A stretch of DNA of 11,631 nt from Methanobacteriota archaeon (GTDB lineage Archaea > Halobacteriota > Halobacteria > Halobacteriales > Halalkalicoccaceae): assembly GCA_022561895.1 (NCBI GenBank), contig JADFQH010000033.1:4382-16012 (forward strand). The letters are read 5' to 3'. This document shows positions 7,098 to 11,631 of this stretch, one piece after another. Each line of letters starts with the position of its first letter. Position 1 is the stretch's first letter. The translations under genes and the position numbers were made by a program. The notes below the pieces were generated by a model, which was not told where the DNA came from, searched no databases, and worked only from the letters and a program-made list of their open reading frames with translations.

Positions 7098-7378
7098 CAG
7101 GCCTCACTCCCGTTGCCGTAGGTGTTTTCGAGATACGCGACGATGTTCGCGCTTTCGGACATCGTTACGCCCGTTTCCTCATCAACGATCGCGGGCACGG
7201 TTCGCTTGCCGCTGATCCGTTTGACGACGTTCCGTTCGGAGTGCATCGGCTCGACGAACCGCGAGCGATAGTCGAGATCGTACTCGTCGAGCTTTCGGGT
7301 GACGCGCTCGCAGAACGGACAGGCTTGGAGCCGATAGAAGGTAATCGGCGGGTCGGCAGGCGGTGACTGGCTCATCAC
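7097..7378 (-). CDS. Glutaredoxin-like / GST N-terminal domain protein
   Basis: 93 residues. ITFYRLQACPFCERV places the redox motif CPFC at Cys20-Cys23 after the first beta strand. The glutathione-S-transferase N-terminal or glutaredoxin pattern follows, with GKRTVPAIVDEETG (a cis-Pro TVP loop) and MSESANIVAYLENTYG, the ESxxI region of GST N-domains. No C-terminal GST domain is present, so it is a stand-alone thioredoxin-fold protein. Haloarchaea use gamma-glutamylcysteine rather than glutathione, so the thiol partner is probably not glutathione. It is the first gene of a two-gene operon with the redoxin, with a one-base overlap. Two adjacent ATGs (7378 and 7375) are possible starts. Confidence 0.85.
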   Translation of the reverse strand: MMSQSPPADPPITFYRLQACPFCERVTRKLDEYDLDYRSRFVEPMHSERNVVKRISGKRTVPAIVDEETGVTMSESANIVAYLENTYGNGSEA

Positions 7379-7453
7379 CCGATTGTTGGGCCGAGAGATC
7401 CGTAAGCACTTCGCTGCCGATAGACCGAGCCGTTCGAGGCGATCGTCACAGGG

Positions 7454-7459
7454 TTATAT
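7454..7459 (+). promoter_or_regulatory. TATA box of the dehydrogenase gene
   Basis: TTATAT lies 27-32 nt before the ATG at 7486. This supports that ATG over the longer in-frame start at 7363, which would place the TATA box inside the coding region. A leaderless transcript is predicted. Confidence 0.55.
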
Positions 7460-7485
7460 CCGAACCCGGATCGATATCTCTGGGT

Positions 7486-8349
7486 ATGAGTTCCGACGAG
7501 TTCGACCTCAGTGAGCCAGAACTGACTAGCGATGCGATCCTCGTTCTCGACGATCCGCGATTCACGCCCGAATCAGTGGCCCTCGTAACGGGTGCGGCCT
7601 CGGGGATCGGACGAGCAACCGCGGTAGCACTCGCGAAAAACGACCTCACTGTCGTCGGAGCAGATATCGACGAGGACGGATTGGCGGAAACTGCCGATCT
7701 CGCCGAGGAAGTCGGAGCTACGGGCGTGATTCACGGCGCACCGACCGATCTCACCGACGAAACCGAAGTCGAGAGCGCGGTCGAGGCAGCCGCAAAAGAA
7801 GGCGATCTCCGGTACGTCGCGAACATCGCGGGGATGCAACACATCGCCTCGATCCCGAACTTCCCCACCGAAACGTACGATCTCCTGTGCGATCTCATGC
7901 TTCGTGCGCCGTTTCTCACCGCGAAGTACGCGATGGGGCATATCCGCGCGACGGAGGATAGCACTGGCGCAATCGCGAACATGTCCTCGATCCATGGCCA
8001 CTACGCCACACAGGACAAGCCCGCCTACATCACCGCAAAACACGGACTCAACGGACTGACGAGAGCCATCGCCGCCGAGGGAGAAGGAACACTTCGAGGG
8101 TTTTCGATCAGCGCTGGCTACGTCGTGACGCCGCTGATGGTCGACCAGATCGAGGATACCGCGAGGGAGCGCGGGATAACGGAGCAAGAAGTCGTCGAGG
8201 ACGTAATGTTGGGTCAGGCGCGAACGAAGGAGATGATGACGCCCGCCGAGGTGGCGAACCTCTTCGTCTTCGGCTTCTCGTCGCACGCAAAGCACCTGAA
8301 CGGCGGTGACCTGCTGTTCGACGGCGGCTATACGACGACCTACGAGTAG
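7486..8349 (+). CDS. SDR-family dehydrogenase, 3-hydroxybutyrate dehydrogenase type
   Basis: 287 residues from the ATG at 7486, with a Rossmann fold. The cofactor motif is TGAASGIG at 35-42. Asp60 at the end of beta-2 (VVGADID) points to NAD rather than NADP. NIAG (113-116) replaces the usual NNAG. The catalytic set is Ser168, Tyr181 and Lys185 (YITAK). Residues typical of D-3-hydroxybutyrate dehydrogenases are present: Gln118 in AGMQH, His170 in SSIHG, and Lys178 three before the Tyr. Tyr212 in SAGYVVTPL stands where a Trp is common. The enzyme would interconvert 3-hydroxybutyrate and acetoacetate, as in polyhydroxybutyrate turnover, but no other such gene is in the window. About 30 extra N-terminal residues precede the fold. 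It is divergent from the glutaredoxin operon. Confidence 0.85.
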   Translation: MSSDEFDLSEPELTSDAILVLDDPRFTPESVALVTGAASGIGRATAVALAKNDLTVVGADIDEDGLAETADLAEEVGATGVIHGAPTDLTDETEVESAVEAAAKEGDLRYVANIAGMQHIASIPNFPTETYDLLCDLMLRAPFLTAKYAMGHIRATEDSTGAIANMSSIHGHYATQDKPAYITAKHGLNGLTRAIAAEGEGTLRGFSISAGYVVTPLMVDQIEDTARERGITEQEVVEDVMLGQARTKEMMTPAEVANLFVFGFSSHAKHLNGGDLLFDGGYTTTYE

Positions 8350-8378
8350 GGTGGGCGAGTCACCGACGTAGCTCAGAG

Positions 8379-8384
8379 TTTAAA
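8379..8384 (+). promoter_or_regulatory. TATA box of the TFB-like gene
   Basis: TTTAAA lies 24-29 nt before the GTG at 8408, at the spacing for a leaderless transcript. It supports the GTG as start, because the ATG at 8406 opens a different reading frame. Confidence 0.6.
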
Positions 8385-8407
8385 TCCGATGACGCACAAG
8401 AACGGAT

Positions 8408-8716
8408 GTGTATCGTGCGAGCGATAGGGTACAGAACGAACGCTGGCTTGCGGATCTACAGAGAGCGGCCGACGAACTGGATCTCGGGAGCGACGCGCGC
8501 TCGACGGCCGAAGACCTCTTTCTCTCGACGATCCCCGAGGGGGAACGGTCGAAGCCCGCCGCGATCGCCGCGAGCCTCTATGCCGGTGGCCTGATCGCGG
8601 GCGACCGCCGGTCGCAGGGTGCAGTCGCCGACGCGGTCGGCGTGACCCGCCTCACGGTCCAGAAACGCTGGAAAGCACTGCTCGAAGAGGCGGGGTTGGA
8701 GCCGCCGACGTGGTGA
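8408..8716 (+). CDS. TFB (TFIIB)-like single-cyclin-fold protein without zinc ribbon
   Basis: 102 residues with a GTG start. The pattern resembles the second cyclin repeat of archaeal transcription factor B: NERWLADLQRAADELDL, then EDLFLSTIPEGERSKP, then AAIAASLYAGGLIAGDRRSQ. A C-terminal helix-turn-helix follows (AVADAVGVTRLTVQKRWKAL, residues 72-91), corresponding to the part that contacts BRE DNA in TFB. The N-terminal zinc ribbon and the first cyclin repeat, needed to recruit RNA polymerase, are missing. So it cannot be a full initiation factor. It is more likely a DNA-binding regulator or a modulator of TFB. Full TFB is about 300 residues; this is one third. It is a single-gene unit with its own TATA box, followed directly by a long palindrome. 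The family match is from memory of similar haloarchaeal proteins. Confidence 0.7.
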   Translation: MYRASDRVQNERWLADLQRAADELDLGSDARSTAEDLFLSTIPEGERSKPAAIAASLYAGGLIAGDRRSQGAVADAVGVTRLTVQKRWKALLEEAGLEPPTW

Positions 8717-8723
8717 ACTGTGG

Positions 8724-8801
8724 TAGGGACGGTTGTAGTCCCTTACCGCCGATCGCTGACCCGCACGGGCGATCATCGGTAGATAGTTACAACCGTCCCT
8801 A
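8724..8801. repeat. 78-bp imperfect palindrome with 14-bp perfect inverted repeats
   Basis: TAGGGACGGTTGTA (8724-8737) is matched exactly by its reverse complement at 8788-8801. On the same axis, TACCGCCGATCGC (8744-8756) pairs with 8769-8781 at 11 of 13 positions, giving 25 Watson-Crick pairs over 39 positions. It starts 8 bp after the stop of the TFB-like gene and ends 65 bp before the Bat-type regulator. It could be a transcription terminator or mRNA hairpin, a small non-autonomous mobile element (MITE), or an operator. The flanks TGTGG and TGAGG match at four of five bases, which is only a weak hint of a target duplication. No other copy is seen in the window. Confidence 0.75.
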
Positions 8802-8821
8802 TGAGGACACGTCCGTAGACA

Positions 8822-8843
8822 GCTGTTGGAAGACAGCCTTTAG
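8822..8843 (+). promoter_or_regulatory. Possible promoter and short inverted repeat before the Bat-type regulator
   Basis: GCTGT (8822-8826) and ACAGC (8833-8837) form an inverted repeat with a 6-bp spacer. A weak TATA-like CTTTAG (8838-8843) abuts it, 24-29 nt before the ATG at 8867. The layout resembles an activator or autoregulation site next to a haloarchaeal TATA box, but a repeat this short can occur by chance. Confidence 0.3.
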
Positions 8844-8866
8844 CGGACGCCAGTCATAGAATCACC

Positions 8867-9616
8867 ATGCGAGAACTCGTCTTCGAACTGGACTACCAAA
8901 CGAACTGGAACCCCGTAGCGGACGCGCTGGTCGAGCATCCGGAGGCCGCGGTTCGTTCGCTTTCCTGTCACGTTACCCCCAAAACCCTTTGGCGGGTCGA
9001 TCTCGTCAGTGGGTCGCCGGAAGCACTCAGCGTCATCGAAACGGCGTACAGCACATCGAAATACTTCCCCGACTGTCTCGTTACCGGCGACTGTGAGGCC
9101 GAGGCAGAAACACGAGTGCTCGACAGGACCGACGATTCGCTCGTCATCTACTGCGTCTGGGAGCGCTCTACGATCTGTACGTCCGTCCCGCATCTTGCGC
9201 TCGAACAGCTCGGGGATGGCCTGCTCTTCGAGACGCGCCAAGAGGGCAAACGACAGCTCTGGCGGATCGTTCTCTCGGGCGGGGAGCCGGTCAGCTCATT
9301 CGCAGACGCGCTCGAAAAAGAGGTCGAGGGTGTCGGCGGAATTTCACTGCTTCGACTGGCAGAACACAGCCCAATAGGGAGTGAACGAGCGCACGACGGC
9401 GACCGGCTTCCCGCCGCCCAGCGCCGGGCGCTCCATGCGGCGGTCGAGCGAGGCTACTACGAGACCCCTCGAAAAACTGAACTCGGCGAACTCGCCGCCG
9501 AACTCGATGTTCCACGCTCGACGCTCTCCTATCGACTTCGACGGGCCGAAGCCGCCCTCGCAACCGAGTTCGTCGAATCGGACTCGTCGCTCGACTCGCT
9601 TTTCGCCAGCCACTGA
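8867..9616 (+). CDS. Bat-type HTH regulator (HTH_10), probable metal-responsive regulator of the ATPase
   Basis: 249 residues. The C-terminal domain (about 181-231) begins LPAAQRRALHAAVERGYYE and continues ELGELAAELDVPRSTLSYRL. This is the bacterio-opsin-activator type helix-turn-helix seen in many haloarchaeal regulators. The N-terminal sensor part has no transmembrane or PAS signature, but it has cysteines in pairs unusual for a haloarchaeal protein: Cys34-His35, Cys70 and Cys76 (PDCLVTGDC), Cys96, Cys104 and His109 (CTSVPH). These could bind a soft metal ion. The gene lies 53 bp before a heavy-metal P-type ATPase on the same strand, so the natural inference is metal-dependent control of that transporter. 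It may also act on its own promoter. The metal sensed is not deducible, and metal binding is inferred only from residues and context. Confidence 0.85.
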   Translation: MRELVFELDYQTNWNPVADALVEHPEAAVRSLSCHVTPKTLWRVDLVSGSPEALSVIETAYSTSKYFPDCLVTGDCEAEAETRVLDRTDDSLVIYCVWERSTICTSVPHLALEQLGDGLLFETRQEGKRQLWRIVLSGGEPVSSFADALEKEVEGVGGISLLRLAEHSPIGSERAHDGDRLPAAQRRALHAAVERGYYETPRKTELGELAAELDVPRSTLSYRLRRAEAALATEFVESDSSLDSLFASH

Positions 9617-9618
9617 GG

Positions 9619-9632
9619 TTGGCGTGCGCCAA
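9619..9632 (+). promoter_or_regulatory. Palindromic operator candidate before the ATPase
   Basis: TTGGCG-TG-CGCCAA is an inverted repeat with 6-bp arms and a 2-bp centre, located just after the regulator stop. It ends 8 bp before the TATA-like TATTCT at 9641-9646. Activator sites next to BRE/TATA are the known mode of Bat-type regulators, so this is the best candidate binding site for the neighbouring regulator. No second copy was noticed. Confidence 0.45.
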
Positions 9633-9640
9633 ACAACCCC

Positions 9641-9646
9641 TATTCT
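9641..9646 (+). promoter_or_regulatory. TATA-like box of the ATPase gene
   Basis: TATTCT lies 24-29 nt before the ATG at 9670, the position expected for a leaderless haloarchaeal transcript. It is a weak match, which would suit a promoter needing an activator bound at the palindrome just upstream. The ATPase may also be read from the regulator promoter, as the gap is only 53 bp. Confidence 0.4.
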
Positions 9647-9669
9647 CGCTCGTCTCCTCCCGTTTAGTA

Positions 9670-11631
9670 ATGAGTCCGACAGAGCGAGCAGCGCGAACCG
9701 AGGATCATCGAAAACGCCGATTCAGCGTTCCCGACATGGACTGTCCCTCGTGTGCGGGAAAGGTAACCAAGAGCGTCGAAACCCTCGAAGGAGTTATCGA
9801 AACTGACGCCAGCCCGACAACTGGAACCATACTCGTCGAGTACGATTCCGATCAGAGTACTGCAAAGGGGATCTGCGAGCGAATTAGCGCGGCGGGCTAC
9901 ACCGTCGAGGACGACGCAAGCGAGGACAGCGGGGTTCGATTCGGCACGCCGCGAGCGGTCTGGCGGTCCCCGAGGGGAGTCGCCACCCTCGCGGGAGCCG
10001 TGTTGGTAACGCTCGGAATGGTTCTTCATTTCCTCGTTCCCACTGCCGATGTTCACTTACTCGACCTCGCGGGACGGCCCTACAACGTTTCCCATGGTCT
10101 GTTCATCGCAAGCGCGGCGCTCGCGGGCGCACCAATCCTCAAAAACGGGTACTACTCGGCGCGAACCCGGAGTCTGGATATCGATTTTCTGATGAGCGCG
10201 GGGATCGTCGGCTCCGTCCTGACTCACCACCCCTTCGAGGGCGCGATGCTCGCGGTTCTCTTTAGCATCGCCGAACTCTTAGAACGCTTCTCGATGGACA
10301 GAGCGAGGGGGTCGCTGCGCGAGCTGATGGAGCTGTCGCCCGAGACGGCGACGGTCAAACGAAACGGCGGGGAAGAAACCGTCCCGGTCGAGACCGTCGC
10401 TGTCGGCGAGACCGTCGTTGTCCGACCGGGTGAGAAGATTCCGACCGATGGAGTGGTGAGCGAAGGGAACAGTGCGGTGGATCAAGCACCGATCACGGGC
10501 GAGAGCGTGCCTGTCGATAAAACTGGGGGGAGCGAGGTGTATGCGGGGACGATCAACGAAGTGGGCTACCTCGAAATCGAGGTCGTTAGTGAGTCGAGCG
10601 ACTCGACCATCGCGCGGATCGTCCGGATGGTCGAGGACGCCCAACGAGAGAAGACCGACCGCGAGCAGTTCGTCGACCGGCTTGCGAGCGTCTATACGCC
10701 GATCGTCGTCGTTATTGCGCTCCTCACCATGCTCGGCCCGCCGCTTGTCCTCGGCGCGTCGTGGAACACGTGGTTTCTCCGCGGATTGGCGCTCGTGGTT
10801 ATCGCCTGTCCATGTGCATTCGTCATCTCGACGCCCGTCTCCGTCGTGTCGGGGATCACGAGTGCGGCGCGAAACGGCGTTCTCATCAAGAGCGGCCGGG
10901 ATCTCGAAGCCGTGGGTGAGACGGACGTTCTCGCGGTCGATAAAACGGGAACCATTACAACAGGAGAGCTGTCGGTCACCGACGTGATCCCGCTCTCGGG
11001 GGCTAACGAGCGCAAGGTCCTCGCGTGCGCAAGCGCGCTCGAACGTCGGAGCGAACACACGATTGGAGCGGCGATTCGCGAGAGGGCAAAGGAAATCGGA
11101 GCGGCGGATCCCGACATCGCAATCGAGGGGTTCGAGGCGATCACTGGGAAGGGAGTCGCCGCGGATCTCGACGGCCTCACCCATTTCGTCGGGAAGCCGG
11201 GGCTGTTCGAGGAACGAGGCTTCGATCTCGGACACGCGCACGCCAGAGCGGACGCTTCCAGTGACGGCGGGCAGATCGTCACTTCCAAGGACGACTCCTG
11301 TGAAGAAGGACGGTGTCTCGATCTCGCTTCCGAGACGATTCCACAACTAGAGGACGAAGGCAAGTCCGTAGTGCTCGTCGGGACCGACGAAATCCTTATA
11401 GGAGTGATCGCGATTGCGGACGAACCCCGGTCCGAAGCGGCGTGGGCGATCTCGGAGCTCAGAGAACAGGGAGTCCACGTCGTCGTGCTCACCGGCGACA
11501 ACGTCACCCTCATCGTCGCCCCAGGGTGCGACATCCAGGGACGGCTCGACCTGACCGGCGTGGGTTGCCACGTCCTCTGCTACAACGCCTGCGACCTTGA
11601 CGGCGTGCTGATGAGTGGCAACTTCGGCTAC
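9670..11631 (+). CDS. Heavy-metal P1B-type ATPase (Zn/Cd class), aberrant after the TGDN motif and open at the window edge
   Basis: 654 codons from the ATG at 9670 to the edge without a stop. Residues 16-80 are a heavy-metal-associated domain with MDCPSC (Cys25, Cys28). Membrane helices follow at about 103-123, 140-156, 170-205, 345-366 and 372-396. TGES (276-279) is the actuator loop. CPC (380-382), in ACPCAFVISTPVSVVSG, is the ion channel motif. The VIST continuation is typical of Zn/Cd/Pb exporters rather than copper pumps. DKTGT (424-428) holds the phosphorylated Asp424. The nucleotide-domain HP motif reads SEHT (His463, Thr464) instead of SEHP. A loop has SCEEGRC before the P domain. TGDN is at 608-611. 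From residue 612 the expected TAxAIA helix and LLPEEK region are absent, replaced by an unrelated stretch with four Cys. As shown the pump would lack the GDGxND hinge and last helices. It should export divalent heavy metals, if intact. Confidence 0.88.
   Translation, partial: MSPTERAARTEDHRKRRFSVPDMDCPSCAGKVTKSVETLEGVIETDASPTTGTILVEYDSDQSTAKGICERISAAGYTVEDDASEDSGVRFGTPRAVWRSPRGVATLAGAVLVTLGMVLHFLVPTADVHLLDLAGRPYNVSHGLFIASAALAGAPILKNGYYSARTRSLDIDFLMSAGIVGSVLTHHPFEGAMLAVLFSIAELLERFSMDRARGSLRELMELSPETATVKRNGGEETVPVETVAVGETVVVRPGEKIPTDGVVSEGNSAVDQAPITGESVPVDKTGGSEVYAGTINEVGYLEIEVVSESSDSTIARIVRMVEDAQREKTDREQFVDRLASVYTPIVVVIALLTMLGPPLVLGASWNTWFLRGLALVVIACPCAFVISTPVSVVSGITSAARNGVLIKSGRDLEAVGETDVLAVDKTGTITTGELSVTDVIPLSGANERKVLACASALERRSEHTIGAAIRERAKEIGAADPDIAIEGFEAITGKGVAADLDGLTHFVGKPGLFEERGFDLGHAHARADASSDGGQIVTSKDDSCEEGRCLDLASETIPQLEDEGKSVVLVGTDEILIGVIAIADEPRSEAAWAISELREQGVHVVVLTGDNVTLIVAPGCDIQGRLDLTGVGCHVLCYNACDLDGVLMSGNFGY
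11503..11631 (+). other. Unrelated in-frame tail after the ATPase break
   Basis: These 129 bp continue the ATPase frame and are clearly coding-like in that frame (most third positions are C or G). But the 43 residues do not fit the ATPase P domain. They contain Cys620, Cys633, Cys637 and Cys641. They also hold two similar pieces, CDIQGRLDLTG and CDLDGVLMSGN, spaced 21 residues apart, suggesting a repeat-type protein such as a beta-solenoid. I do not recognise the family. It may be a natural insertion or fusion, or a chimeric join close to a contig end. Confidence 0.55.

Noticed and set aside
7573..8295. 240-codon minus-strand frame opposite the dehydrogenase
   Set aside because: Shadow of a well-supported SDR gene; no domain pattern.
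7363..8349. Longer start for the dehydrogenase at 7363
   Set aside because: It would overlap the divergent glutaredoxin-like gene start and put the TATA box inside the gene. The added residues do not fit the family.
10279..11346. 355-codon minus-strand frame opposite the ATPase
   Set aside because: Arg- and Asp-rich antisense shadow typical of high-GC genomes; the plus strand carries all P1B ATPase motifs.
1..11631. CRISPR array, rRNA, transposase or integrase
   Set aside because: No regularly spaced direct repeats, no rRNA-like sequence and no recombinase motif was seen on either strand.

Overview
The window reads as chromosomal DNA of a haloarchaeon (class Halobacteria). The support is the GC-rich sequence with C/G-ending codons, strongly acidic proteins, a class II tRNA without encoded CCA, TATA-like boxes 24-32 nt before start codons (leaderless style), and typically haloarchaeal families such as a Bat-type HTH regulator and a TFB-like mini-protein. 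I cannot name the genus.

Left part (1-4548, minus strand): a very large Type IIG restriction-modification enzyme fills 1-3731 and runs off the left edge. It has an N-terminal PD-(D/E)xK nuclease, an N6-adenine methyltransferase core and a C-terminal target-recognition region with a marked GC dip. Upstream of it on the same strand is a PIN-domain protein overlapped by a 31-residue ORF, a toxin-antitoxin-like pair. That pair starts 18 nt after the 3' end of a tRNA-Leu(TAG) gene. The arrangement (tRNA, small TA-like pair, restriction system) looks like one edge of a defence or genomic island, but no integrase or second attachment site is visible.

Middle part (4549-7378): a conserved haloarchaeal protein of unknown role (+), an HAD type II hydrolase (-), a tautomerase (+), and a glutaredoxin-like/redoxin operon (-) whose redoxin lacks the usual peroxidatic cysteine. 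These look like ordinary small metabolic and redox genes with short gaps.

Right part (7486-11631, all +): a 3-hydroxybutyrate dehydrogenase-type SDR, a 102-residue TFB-like protein without zinc ribbon, a 78-bp imperfect palindrome, a cysteine-containing Bat-type regulator, and a Zn/Cd-type P1B ATPase. The regulator and ATPase form a probable heavy-metal resistance unit, with a short palindrome placed just before the ATPase TATA-like box. The ATPase is normal up to its TGDN motif (11502). After that the frame stays open but encodes an unrelated cysteine-rich stretch to the window end. This is either a real disruption or fusion, or a chimeric join at a contig edge, and it is the most anomalous point in the window.
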